A DNA stretch of 64,000 nt from Pseudomonas pudica. GTDB lineage: Bacteria; Pseudomonadota; Gammaproteobacteria; Pseudomonadales; Pseudomonadaceae. Made by a program: the position numbers and the translations under genes. The stretch is taken from positions 1 through 64,000 of the forward strand of contig NZ_JADLJS010000015.1 of NCBI RefSeq assembly GCF_015680405.1, read 5' to 3'. The notes under the pieces are model-generated. The model was given only the letters and a program-made list of their open reading frames with translations. It was not told the DNA's origin and made no database searches. The first letter of the stretch is position 1, and the number at the start of each line of letters is the position of its first letter. Below, piece by piece: positions 42,882-51,631 of the stretch.

Positions 42882-44110
42882 GCCAGGCATTGCCATTGGC
42901 GGGTATCCGCGTCATCGACTATAGCCACTTCCTGGCCGGGCCCTATGTGGGCCGCTGCCTGGCAGCACTAGGCGCCGAGGTGATCAAGGTCGAACGGCCG
43001 GGCAGCGGCGATGCCGGCCGCCAGCACGCGTTTACCCTTGATGAACAGCAGAGTGGTTACTTCCTGCAGCTGAACATGGGCAAGCAGGGCGTCAGCGTGA
43101 ACATGAAGGACCCACGTGGCAAGGCGTTCATGCAACGCCTGACCGACTCGGCCGATGTGTTCGTCGAAAACTATCGCCCCGGCGCCCTGGACAAACTGGG
43201 CCTGGGCTATGCAGAGCTGTCGGCGCGCAACCCGCGACTGGTGTACTGCTCCATCTCCGCGTACGGCCATACCGGGCCGGATGCCCACCGCGCCGGTTTC
43301 GGGCTGATTGCCGAGGCCAAGAGCGGGATCATGCAGATGGTCGGCGTGCCAGGCGAAGCGCCGCCGTTGCTGCGCATTTCCCTGGGCGACATGTACACCG
43401 GCATTCATGCCGTGGCGGCGATCAATGCGGCGCTACTGGGCCGGGTGAGCAGTGGTCGTGGCCAGCACATCGACATGGCCCTGTACGACACGCTGGTGTC
43501 GATGCATGAATACGCGGTGCAGTGCTACACCTTGTCCGACGGCACCGTCCTGCCCGAGCAGACCGGCCATGACATGCCCACCTCCACCCTGTACGGCGTG
43601 TTTCGCGCGGCCGATGGCGACCTCGTGATCGCCGCCCAGGTAGACGACGCCTGGAAGCGCTTTGCCGCGATGCTCGAGGCCAATGGTGGCCCGCCCGGGT
43701 TCGGCAGTGACAACCGCTACCACAGCCTCAATGGTCGCAACACCCATCGGCAGGCGATCCTGGCCGTGGTGCGTGACTGGGTCGGTGCGCGCCGGGTAGC
43801 CGATATCCTGCAATTGCTCGATGCCATCGACATCCCCAGCGCCAAGGTGCAGCGCATCGACGAAGTCGTGGCCGACCCGCAGATCCAGGCGCGCAACATG
43901 GTCATCGAGCAGCAGCACCCGCGCTACGGTACCTTGCGCCTGCCCAACCTGCCGTTCCGCTTTTCCGACTGCGATACCACGATCCACCAGGTGGCCCCGG
44001 ACCTCGGTCAGCACAATGCCGAAGTGGCCGCCGGCCTAGGTTTCAGCCCTGAAGAAATCACCGCCATGCAAGCAGACGGTGTGCTGTTCACCCACGGAGA
44101 TGCCAGATGA
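42878..44110 (+). CDS. Family III CoA-transferase (CaiB/BaiF)
   Basis: A 410-residue protein of the formyl-CoA transferase/carnitine CoA-transferase family: IRVIDYSHFLAGPYVGRCLAALGAEVIKVERPG (10-42), NYRPGALDKLGLGYAEL, HTGPDAHRAGFGLIAEAKSG. In family III the catalytic Asp lies in the motif PG(F/Y)D; here the position is Gly142 (AGFGL). Many sequences of the branch seem to share the Gly, so this may be a sub-family feature, but it leaves the nucleophile unclear. It should activate the operon's substrate acid. Confidence 0.87.
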   Translation: MSQALPLAGIRVIDYSHFLAGPYVGRCLAALGAEVIKVERPGSGDAGRQHAFTLDEQQSGYFLQLNMGKQGVSVNMKDPRGKAFMQRLTDSADVFVENYRPGALDKLGLGYAELSARNPRLVYCSISAYGHTGPDAHRAGFGLIAEAKSGIMQMVGVPGEAPPLLRISLGDMYTGIHAVAAINAALLGRVSSGRGQHIDMALYDTLVSMHEYAVQCYTLSDGTVLPEQTGHDMPTSTLYGVFRAADGDLVIAAQVDDAWKRFAAMLEANGGPPGFGSDNRYHSLNGRNTHRQAILAVVRDWVGARRVADILQLLDAIDIPSAKVQRIDEVVADPQIQARNMVIEQQHPRYGTLRLPNLPFRFSDCDTTIHQVAPDLGQHNAEVAAGLGFSPEEITAMQADGVLFTHGDAR

Positions 44111-44925
44111 GCGACCGCTATGCAGTGATCGGCCGACCGATCAACCACACCAAGTCCCCGTTGATTCATGGCCTGTTCGCCCAGGCCAGTGGCCAGTGCC
44201 TGGAGTACGGCGCCATCGAGGGCGAACTCGAGGGCTTCGAGGCCCAGGTGCTGCAGTTTCGCGATGAGGGCGGGTTGGGCATGAACATCACCGCGCCGTT
44301 CAAGTTGCGTGCCTTCGAGCTGGCTGACCAGCGCAGCGAGGCCGCCCAGCTGGCGCGGGCGGCCAATGCACTGAAGTTCGAGGATGGCCGTATCGTTGCC
44401 GAGAACTTCGACGGCATTGGCTTGTTGCGGGATATCGAGGAAAACCTCGGTGAACCGCTGGGCAATCGACGGGTACTGTTGCTCGGCGCCGGTGGTGCGG
44501 TGCGTGGTGCGCTGCTGCCGTTCCTGCAGGCAGGGCCGAGCGAGCTGGTACTCGCCAACCGTGACATGTCCAAGGCGCTCACCTTGCGCAACGAAGTGGA
44601 TCATCCGAGGCTGCGCATCAGCCGTTATGAGGAGCTGGAGGGACAGTCCTTCGACATCGTGGTCAACGCCACCTCCGCGAGCCTAACCGGCGAGCTGCCG
44701 CCACTGCCCGAGGGCGTGCTGGGCGAGACGCGGCTTGCTTACGAGCTGGCGTATGGCAAAGGCCTGACGCCGTTCCTGCGCATGGCCCAGGCGCAGGGTG
44801 TGGCGCGCCTGGCCGATGGCGTCGGCATGCTGGTCGAGCAGGCGGCGGAGGCTTTCGCCTGGTGGCGCGGGGTGCGGCCAGAAACTCGGGCAGTGATCGA
44901 TCGCCTGACCATTCCCCTCAAGTAG
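44107..44925 (+). CDS. Shikimate dehydrogenase-like protein (AroE family)
   Basis: A 272-residue AroE-family reductase. Catalytic K66 (NITAPFK) and D102 (NFDGIG) are present, with HTKSP for the substrate serine motif and GVGMLVEQ at the C-terminus; the usual NTDG reads NFDG. NADP loop GAGGAVRGALL follows. This is not the housekeeping aroE by context: it is the last gene of a five-gene catabolic operon. It could handle quinate/shikimate or a different cyclic or hydroxy acid. Confidence 0.85.
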   Translation: MSDRYAVIGRPINHTKSPLIHGLFAQASGQCLEYGAIEGELEGFEAQVLQFRDEGGLGMNITAPFKLRAFELADQRSEAAQLARAANALKFEDGRIVAENFDGIGLLRDIEENLGEPLGNRRVLLLGAGGAVRGALLPFLQAGPSELVLANRDMSKALTLRNEVDHPRLRISRYEELEGQSFDIVVNATSASLTGELPPLPEGVLGETRLAYELAYGKGLTPFLRMAQAQGVARLADGVGMLVEQAAEAFAWWRGVRPETRAVIDRLTIPLK

Positions 44926-45003
44926 GATCACGGTCCCTGTGGCAGCGGTCGCTTTCGAATTGAGTTCATTACGCGACAGCGCAGCCCACAGGAACCCTGC
45001 CAA

Positions 45004-45723
45004 TCAGTAGGGCGGCGCAGGCAGTTCGGCCAACAGCCTTCTCAGCCCGTCGCTCCACTGCCTGCGTATCTGCTCGTAATAGGCATCGTCGCTGGTGATG
45101 CGCTGGCGTTTCGGTATTTCCAGGCTGTCCTTCTGATACACCAACAGGTCCAATGGCATGCCCACCGACAGGTTGCTGCGAATGGTCGAGTCGAACGAGA
45201 TCAGACCGCAGCGCAACGCTTCGTCGAGTGGCATATGGTAGCCAAGGTTGCGATCGAGAATCGGCCGCCCATACTTGCTCTCGCCCAGTTGCAGGAACGG
45301 GGTGTCCGGCGTGGCCTGGAAGAAATTGCCCTGCGCATAGACGTTGTATATGCCCATGGGGCCACCGGCTATCTGGCCGCCGACAATGAACGAACTGCTC
45401 AAGTCGATTCCGGCCGACAGCTTGCTGCGATCACGGCTGACCACTTCACGCAGTGTATCGGCGACCAGTACCGTTGCATCGTAGAGCGTGGCAACGTTCA
45501 GCAGGTGGGGGCCGGGGCCCCGTGTGCGTTGCTGGAGCAGGTTCACCACCGATTGCGAGGTCGCCAGGTTGCCGGCGGTCTGCAGCACGATCAGGCGCTC
45601 CCCCGGCACGCCGAACACGAACAACTTGGCAAAGCTGGCGATCTGGTCGATGCCCGCATTGGTGCGAGAGTCGCTGATGAAGACAAGCCCGTCCGCCAAG
45701 TGCATGGCGACACAATAGGTCAT
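45004..45723 (-). CDS. Anbu: proteasome beta-subunit-like peptidase
   Basis: A 239-residue Ntn-hydrolase of the Anbu (ancestral beta-subunit) family. The second residue is Thr (MTYCVAMHL), which becomes the N-terminal nucleophile when Met is removed; the aspartate (ISDSRTNAG) and lysine (FAKLFVFG) of the proteasome triad follow. Anbu proteins form open lock-washer-like rings, and peptidase activity has been weak or undetected. It is the last gene of a four-gene minus-strand set with transglutaminase, alpha-E and ATP-grasp genes, the association seen across proteobacteria. Confidence 0.9.
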   Translation of the reverse strand: MTYCVAMHLADGLVFISDSRTNAGIDQIASFAKLFVFGVPGERLIVLQTAGNLATSQSVVNLLQQRTRGPGPHLLNVATLYDATVLVADTLREVVSRDRSKLSAGIDLSSSFIVGGQIAGGPMGIYNVYAQGNFFQATPDTPFLQLGESKYGRPILDRNLGYHMPLDEALRCGLISFDSTIRSNLSVGMPLDLLVYQKDSLEIPKRQRITSDDAYYEQIRRQWSDGLRRLLAELPAPPY

Positions 45724-45760
45724 GCTGTTTCCCTTTTTTTATGAACGGGTACTGCGCCTG

Positions 45761-46540
45761 TCACTGGCGGTGCACGTGCACGCTGGCCTGCATCGATTCG
45801 GCGCCACCCCCGCGGCGCACGCCCCTGACCGGGCAGGCATCGAGGTAGTCCAGGCCCACTGCCAGCTTCAGGTGACGCTCTGGCCGAACAAGGCGGTTGG
45901 TGATGTCGAAGCTGTACCAGGCGTCATCGACCCAGGCCTCGGCCCAGGCATGGCTGGCCAGGTGCTGCTCGTCTTCGGTGCACAGGTAGCCGGAGACATA
46001 GCGTGCCGGAATACCCAGGCTGCGTGCGCAGGCAAGGAACGCGTGGGTATGGTCCTGGCAAACCCCGGCCGCGCCGTTGAACGCTTCGATGGCAGTGGTG
46101 CCCACCGATGTGGCGCCGGGGCTGTACGGCATGTGCTCGGCCAGGCCTTGCATCAGCCCGATCAGTGCCGCCCGGTCGCGGTGTTCGCCACAATGTCGGC
46201 TGGCGAAGGCCTTGAGTGCGTCATCGGCCTGGGTCAGGTGGCTGCCGCGCAGGAATGGCAGGGGGGAATGTTCGCCGGCCTCCTGCTCGCGCTCCGGGTC
46301 GATCTCCACCTGGCCGCTGGCGGTCAGCGCCAGGTGGCCATGGGGTTTGTCCAGGGTCAGTACATGCAGGATGTTGCCATAGGGGTCGATCTGGGCCTTG
46401 ACCTTGCAGGGCAGGTCCAGTTGCCATTCATTGATGCGCTGGCGCTCGCTGCTGCGTGGTGTAAGGCGCAGGAACTGGATGCTGTTGCACACATCGCTGG
46501 CATAGCTGTAGGTAGTGTCGTGGCGAATGGACAGTTTCAT
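45761..46540 (-). CDS. Transglutaminase-like cysteine protease family protein
   Basis: A 259-residue protein with an N-terminal beta domain (MKLSIRHDTTYSYASDVCNSIQFLRLTPR) and a transglutaminase core. The catalytic triad is present: Cys in AAGVCQDHTHAFLA, His in ASHAWAEAWV and Asp in SFDITN. Family members cleave or transfer amide bonds. It overlaps the alpha-E gene by four bases, so translation is coupled. Related proteins occur beside Anbu and ATP-grasp genes. Confidence 0.9.
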   Translation of the reverse strand: MKLSIRHDTTYSYASDVCNSIQFLRLTPRSSERQRINEWQLDLPCKVKAQIDPYGNILHVLTLDKPHGHLALTASGQVEIDPEREQEAGEHSPLPFLRGSHLTQADDALKAFASRHCGEHRDRAALIGLMQGLAEHMPYSPGATSVGTTAIEAFNGAAGVCQDHTHAFLACARSLGIPARYVSGYLCTEDEQHLASHAWAEAWVDDAWYSFDITNRLVRPERHLKLAVGLDYLDACPVRGVRRGGGAESMQASVHVHRQ

Positions 46541-47487
46541 ACGACCTCCAGATAGGAGTGATGGACCGCCTGGCCCAGTTGATTGATGCGCCCGATGAAG
46601 TCGCTCAACCACGGGTGCAACCCCGCTTCGAGAATTTCGTCGATCGCGGTGTAGCGCAGGCGAGCGTTGAGTTCGGCGGCCATGCGTTGGGCGGCGCGCC
46701 CGGTGCTGCCGGGCAGGCTGGCAAGGATCTGGTCCAGTTCCTCGATACAGGCATGCAGCGAGCGGGGCACGTCGACCCGCAACAACAGCAGCTCCGATAC
46801 CGGCCGTGCACTGGGCGCGGCGCGATAGAGTTCGTTGAAGGCTTCGTAGGAGGTCAGCGCGCGCAGCAACGCGCTCCATTGGTAATAGCCACGGGCGGAG
46901 TCATCGCTGACCTCCTCGGAGGCCTCACCGAACATTTCATAGCGTGCATCGAGCAGGCGCAGGGTGTTGTCGGCTCGCTCCAGGAAGGTCCCCAGGCGGA
47001 TGAAACTGTACGCGTCGTTACGCATGATGGTGCCTGAGGTCGCACCGCGGAACAGATGCGAGCGTTCCTTGACCCAGTCGCAGAACTGGCTGATGCCATA
47101 ACGGCCGAGGCCATTGCTGGCAATGTTGCGCATTTCGATCCAGGTAGCGTTGATGTTCTCCCACATGTCGGCGGTGATGCGGCCACGCACTGCGTGGGCA
47201 TTGGTCCTGGCCGCCTGCAGGCAGCAATAGATGCTGCCGGGGTTGGTCGCGTCGAGGGCGAAGAAGTGCAGCATGCGCTCGGTGTCGAGTTCGGTGTGCC
47301 GGCGGCGGTAGTCGTCCAGCGTTCCGGATGCCAGCAGTGACATGGCCAGCTCGGCATGGCCGTCACTGCGGCCGGCCTGGGGCATCAGCGATAGCGAATA
47401 ACTCACCTCGAGCATGCGCGCAAGGTTTTCTGCGCGCTCCAGGTAGCGCGACATCCAGTACAGGTCGGAAGCAGTTCTCGAAAGCAT
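46537..47487 (-). CDS. Alpha-E domain protein
   Basis: A 316-residue all-helical protein of the alpha-E family. The signature MLSRTASDLYWMSRYLERAENLARMLEV opens the chain, and YWSALLR-like and EELDQI helices follow. The function is unproven; it is always found near ATP-grasp and transglutaminase genes and is thought to take part in peptide ligation or modification. It lies 3 bases after the ATP-grasp stop. Confidence 0.9.
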   Translation of the reverse strand: MLSRTASDLYWMSRYLERAENLARMLEVSYSLSLMPQAGRSDGHAELAMSLLASGTLDDYRRRHTELDTERMLHFFALDATNPGSIYCCLQAARTNAHAVRGRITADMWENINATWIEMRNIASNGLGRYGISQFCDWVKERSHLFRGATSGTIMRNDAYSFIRLGTFLERADNTLRLLDARYEMFGEASEEVSDDSARGYYQWSALLRALTSYEAFNELYRAAPSARPVSELLLLRVDVPRSLHACIEELDQILASLPGSTGRAAQRMAAELNARLRYTAIDEILEAGLHPWLSDFIGRINQLGQAVHHSYLEVV

Positions 47488-47490
47488 GGT

Positions 47491-48900
47491 TCAGTCCTCC
47501 ACCACCCAGGTGTCCTTGGTACCGCCGCCCTGCGACGAGTTGACCACCAGCGAGCCTTCCTGAAGGGCCACCCGGGTCAGGCCGCCTGGCACCAGCCGCG
47601 TTTCACTGCCGGACAGCACGAACGGGCGCAGGTCGATGTGGCGCGGGGCGATGCCGTTGTCGACGAAGGTCGGGCATGTGGAAAGGCACAGGGTGGGTTG
47701 GGCGATGTAGGCGTGCGGACGGGCCTTGATGCGGGCGCGGAAGTCCTCGATCTGCGCACTGGTGGCCGCTGGCCCGACCAACATGCCGTAGCCACCGGAG
47801 CCCTGGGTTTCCTTGACCACCAGCTCGGGCAGGTGGGCCAGGACATGGGAAAGCTCTGCAGGCTTGCGGCACTGCCAGGTCGGGACGTTGTTCAGCACTG
47901 GCTCTTCGCCCAGATAGAAGCGGATCATGTCGTCGACAAAGGGGTAGATCGACTTGTCGTCCGCCACCCCGGTGCCTACCGCGTTGGCCAGCACCACGTT
48001 GCCGGCGCGGTACACCGAGATCAGCCCCGGCACGCCCAGCATCGAGTCAGGGTTGAACGACAGCGGGTCGAGGTAGTCGTCGTCCAGGCGCCGATAGATC
48101 ACATCCACCTGTTGTGGACCGGCGGTGGTGCGCATGTAGACATGCTCGTCGCGGATGAACAGGTCCGCGCCCTCCACCAGTTCGATACCCATTTCCCGAG
48201 CCAGGAAGGCATGCTCGAAATAGGCACTGTTGAAGCGACCAGGGGTGAGCAGCACGGCGGTGGGGTTGTCCAGTGGGCTGGCGCTCTTGAGCGTGTCCAG
48301 CAGCAGGTTGGGGTAGTGGTCGATCGGGGCGATCCGCTGTGCGGCAAACAGCTCGGGGAACAGCCGCATCATCATCTTGCGGTCTTCGAGCATGTAGCTG
48401 ACCCCGCTGGGGGTGCGCAGGTTGTCTTCCAGCACGAAGTAGCTGCCGTCCCCGTCGCGGACCAGATCGACCCCAGCGATGTGGGCATAGAGCCCACGGT
48501 GCAGCCCCAGGCCCTGCATGGCGATCTGGTAGCCTTCATTGGCCAGCACCTGCTCCGGCGGGATGATGCCGGCCTTGAGGATGCGCTGGTCGTGGTAGAT
48601 GTCCTGCAGGAACAGGTTCAGGGCGTGCACCCGCTGGATGCAGCCGCGCTCGACCATGCGCCATTCACTGGCACGAATGCTGCGCGGGATGATGTCAAAG
48701 GGGATCAGGCGTTCGGTGTCCTGTTTGTCACCGTACAGGGTGAAGGTGATACCGGCGCGGTGAAACAGCAGGTCTGCTTCACGTCGCCGTTGCTCCAGCA
48801 GCTCCAGCGGGGTGTTTGCCAACCAGCGGGCGAACTCCTGGTAATGCGGGCGGCAACTGCCGTTCGTTTCGTACATTTCATTGAAAAATGCCCGGGACAT
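47491..48900 (-). CDS. Circularly permuted ATP-grasp protein
   Basis: A 469-residue circularly permuted type 2 ATP-grasp ligase. ATP-binding stretches include SYFVLEDNLRTPSGVSYMLEDRKMM, DVIYRRLDDDYLDPL and ELVVKETQGSGGYGMLVG. Such enzymes join an amine to an acyl phosphate, and this branch is inferred to make peptide-like bonds. ATG 48900 is preferred over GTG 48906 because AAGGAG sits 5 bases upstream. It leads the operon ATP-grasp, alpha-E, transglutaminase, Anbu. Confidence 0.9.
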   Translation of the reverse strand: MSRAFFNEMYETNGSCRPHYQEFARWLANTPLELLEQRRREADLLFHRAGITFTLYGDKQDTERLIPFDIIPRSIRASEWRMVERGCIQRVHALNLFLQDIYHDQRILKAGIIPPEQVLANEGYQIAMQGLGLHRGLYAHIAGVDLVRDGDGSYFVLEDNLRTPSGVSYMLEDRKMMMRLFPELFAAQRIAPIDHYPNLLLDTLKSASPLDNPTAVLLTPGRFNSAYFEHAFLAREMGIELVEGADLFIRDEHVYMRTTAGPQQVDVIYRRLDDDYLDPLSFNPDSMLGVPGLISVYRAGNVVLANAVGTGVADDKSIYPFVDDMIRFYLGEEPVLNNVPTWQCRKPAELSHVLAHLPELVVKETQGSGGYGMLVGPAATSAQIEDFRARIKARPHAYIAQPTLCLSTCPTFVDNGIAPRHIDLRPFVLSGSETRLVPGGLTRVALQEGSLVVNSSQGGGTKDTWVVED

Positions 48901-49326
48901 ACCCACTCCTTGCCACCGTTGCCGGCAGCTTCATTGCGGTTCATCTACGTGTTTCAGGGTGCGGCCTTGCGGGTAGGTGGGTGCTGTGTCTGTGGCGAGC
49001 CTCGAATCCGATCAATTGCTTGTGCGTTGTGCACGCAGAAGCCGTTGCAATGAAGGTGCCGAAAGCCCGGCGTAGTTCCCGGATGGCAACCATGGGGCGC
49101 TAAGGCATTGAAACGGTAGGGGTTTATTGCCGCATACAACGATTGAGCCGCACGCAGAGCACTGGAGCGGCCCGCAGGCGTGCCTCAAAAAAAGGCGTGG
49201 CATGCACCCAGCTGCAGTTTTTGGCCGGAATTGGAGCAAGCCCATCCTCGCCTCGGTAGAAACTGTTGATTTTCCGAAGCTTCGGTTTATTGTAGAGATG
49301 CAAACATATTATGTTGAGTAATCTAC
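48901..49326. other. Intergenic region before chrB
   Basis: This 426-base gap between divergent units shows no gene. It must hold the promoter of the ATP-grasp operon (left) and of chrB (right). Near the right end is an AT-rich stretch with a 13-base palindrome (see the next entry). I see no REP doublet in it. Confidence 0.5.
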
Positions 49327-49327
49327 A
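49291..49327 (+). promoter_or_regulatory. Candidate ChrB operator
   Basis: AACATA-T-TATGTT (49303-49315) is a perfect 6-bp inverted repeat 12 bases before the chrB start. It is nested in a looser outer repeat, TGTAGA (49291-49296) and TCTACA (49322-49327). ChrB-type proteins repress chrA and respond to chromate, so autoregulation at this site is plausible. The SD sequence of chrB is weak. Confidence 0.45.
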
Positions 49328-50268
49328 TGATCGATTGGTCGCTACTGATCCTCGGGTTGCCGACGGCCAATGCCACCGAGCGCATGCGTGCCTGGAGAAG
49401 CCTGAAGGCCTCAGGAGCCGCAGTGCTGAGGGATGGTGTTTACTTGCTGCCCGAACATTGTGCAGGCCGGGAGGTTTTCGCAGCAGTCGAGCGAGACGTG
49501 CTGGCTATAAACGGCACGGCATTTCTCCTGTCGCTGCCTGAGCGTGAAGAGCGCTTCAGCAGCCTGTTCGACAGGAGCGACGAGTACGCCAGGCTGATGG
49601 AAGAAATTGCAGGCTGCAGGGCCGAGTTGGCGCCAGAGAATGCGCTGCAGACCGCACGGCAGGTGCGCAAGCTCAGAAAGGCCTTCAGCCAGTTGGCGTC
49701 AACCGATTTTTTCCCGGGCGAGCCCAAGGCGCAAGCCGATGCGGCGCTGCAAGAACTCGAGGCCGCGATTGGCCGCGCACTGTCTTGCGATGAGCCGAGT
49801 GCCCACGACGAGGCGATCACCCGACTGGAACGCAACGATTACCAGGGTCGCCTTTGGGCCACCCGCAAGCGCCCATGGGTGGATCGGTTGGCATGTGCCT
49901 GGTTGATTCGTCGCTTCATCGATGCCGACGCTCGATTCATCTGGCTGGACAGGCCTGAAGACTGCCCGGACGATGCGCTGGGCTTCGATTTTGATGGGGC
50001 CAGGTTCAGCCATGTGGGTCAGCGGGTGTCCTTCGAGACCCTCATCGAGAGCTTTGCCATACAGCAGCCGGGCCTGGCACGCTTGGCCGCAGTCATTCAC
50101 TACCTGGATGTGGGAGGCAACCAGCCCTCGGAAGCGCCAGGCATCGAACGTGTCCTCGCGGGCTTGAGACAAAGCATTGGCGATGACGATCAACTGACAA
50201 CGGTCGCCGGGGGCATCTTCGATGGCCTGCTGACGGCTTTCGCAAGTGAGGAAACCCTCAATGGTTGA
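49327..50268 (+). CDS. chrB: Chromate-responsive regulator ChrB
   Basis: A 313-residue ChrB protein, the regulator of chromate efflux. The N-terminal half (WSLLILGLPTANATERMRAWRSLKASGAAVLRDGVYLLPE) and the C-terminal chromate-sensing domain (RPWVDRLACAWLIRRFIDADARFIWL, DGARFSHVGQRVSFE, VIHYLDVGG) are characteristic. It overlaps chrA by 8 bases. Length is normal. Confidence 0.93.
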   Translation: MIDWSLLILGLPTANATERMRAWRSLKASGAAVLRDGVYLLPEHCAGREVFAAVERDVLAINGTAFLLSLPEREERFSSLFDRSDEYARLMEEIAGCRAELAPENALQTARQVRKLRKAFSQLASTDFFPGEPKAQADAALQELEAAIGRALSCDEPSAHDEAITRLERNDYQGRLWATRKRPWVDRLACAWLIRRFIDADARFIWLDRPEDCPDDALGFDFDGARFSHVGQRVSFETLIESFAIQQPGLARLAAVIHYLDVGGNQPSEAPGIERVLAGLRQSIGDDDQLTTVAGGIFDGLLTAFASEETLNG

Positions 50269-51631
50269 TAGCACCTCCGCAGTGGGCGAACAGCCACCAT
50301 CGCAAGCGGTTCAGCGGCCGATCGGACTGTTCGAAGCATTCCTGTTCTGGCTCAAGCTGGGCTTCATCAGTTTTGGTGGGCCCGCCGGGCAGATCTCGAT
50401 CATGCACCAGGAATTGGTCGAGCGTCGGCGCTGGATCAGCGAGAAGCGGTTCCTGCACGCGCTGAACTACTGCATGTTGTTGCCAGGCCCCGAGGCACAG
50501 CAGCTGGCCACCTACATCGGCTGGCTCATGCACCGCTCCTGGGGGGGCGTGATTGCCGGCGTGTTGTTCGTATTGCCCTCGCTGTTCATCCTGATTGGCT
50601 TGTCCTGGGTTTACATTGCCTTTGGCGAGGTCCCTGTGGTGGCGGGGATTTTCTACGGCATCAAGCCTGCAGTCACGGCCATCGTCGTCCACGCGGCGCA
50701 CCGGATCGGCTCGCGCGCGCTGAAGAACGGCTGGCTGTGGGCCATGGCCGCAGCGTCGTTCGTGGCCATCTTCGCCCTCGATGTACCGTTCCCGTTGATC
50801 GTGCTGGTTGCCGGCATCGCAGGCTATGTGGGCGGTCGCTTCGCGCCAGGCAAATTCGTGATCGGTGGCGGTCATGGGGCTGCCAGGAACAGCTACGGCC
50901 CGGCCCTGATCGACGATGACACCCCTGCGCCTGAGCATGCGCGTTTTCGGGTGGGGCATTTGCTGCGCCTGGTGCTGATCGGCGCACTACTGTGGACCTT
51001 GCCCATGGGGCTGCTGACGCTGGCGTTTGGCTGGGCCGGCACCCTGACGCAAATGGGCTGGTTCTTCACCAAGGCCGCACTTTTGACCTTCGGTGGCGCC
51101 TACGCCGTCCTGCCCTATGTGTATCAGGGCGCTGTCGGCCATTACGGCTGGCTGTCACCCACCCAGATGATCGATGGCCTTGCCTTGGGAGAAACCACGC
51201 CAGGTCCGTTGATCATGGTGGTGGCCTTCGTCGGCTTCGTCGGTGGCTACGTGCATCCGATGTTCGGTGAGCAGCACCCGTTCCTGGCTGGTGCAGTCGC
51301 GGCGAGCCTCGTCACCTGGTTCACCTTCCTGCCGTCGTTCCTGTTCATCCTCGCCGGTGGCCCGTTGGTGGAATCGACCCACAACGAGATGAAGTTCACC
51401 GCACCACTGACGGGTATCACGGCCGCAGTCGTGGGGGTGATCCTGAACCTCGCCATGTTCTTCGGCTACCACGTGCTCTGGCCAAAGGGTTTCAGTGGGG
51501 CGTTCGACTGGCCTTCCGCGTTGATCGCCATTGCGGCCGCCGTGGCGCTGTTCCGCTTCAAGCGTGGCGTGATCCAGGTACTGTTCAGCTGCGCCCTGGC
51601 CGGCGTGGCGGCCCATATGTTGCGAGGTTGA
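50261..51631 (+). CDS. chrA: Chromate efflux transporter ChrA
   Basis: A 456-residue long-chain CHR transporter that exports chromate across the inner membrane. Two homologous halves are visible: LFWLKLGFISFGGPAGQISIMHQELVERRRWI (about 30-62) and FFTKAALLTFGGAYAVLPYVYQGAV (about 270-294), with LPGPEAQQLATYIGW and ETTPGPLIMVVAFVGF as paired motifs. The ATG at 50261 overlaps the chrB end. It lies next to a decayed LysR gene whose reading frame runs into its 3' end. Confidence 0.95.
   Translation: MVDSTSAVGEQPPSQAVQRPIGLFEAFLFWLKLGFISFGGPAGQISIMHQELVERRRWISEKRFLHALNYCMLLPGPEAQQLATYIGWLMHRSWGGVIAGVLFVLPSLFILIGLSWVYIAFGEVPVVAGIFYGIKPAVTAIVVHAAHRIGSRALKNGWLWAMAAASFVAIFALDVPFPLIVLVAGIAGYVGGRFAPGKFVIGGGHGAARNSYGPALIDDDTPAPEHARFRVGHLLRLVLIGALLWTLPMGLLTLAFGWAGTLTQMGWFFTKAALLTFGGAYAVLPYVYQGAVGHYGWLSPTQMIDGLALGETTPGPLIMVVAFVGFVGGYVHPMFGEQHPFLAGAVAASLVTWFTFLPSFLFILAGGPLVESTHNEMKFTAPLTGITAAVVGVILNLAMFFGYHVLWPKGFSGAFDWPSALIAIAAAVALFRFKRGVIQVLFSCALAGVAAHMLRG

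Noticed and set aside
42360..42896. Minus-strand frame over MaoC gene
   Set aside because: Shadow; the plus-strand reading has coupled starts and a hydratase motif.
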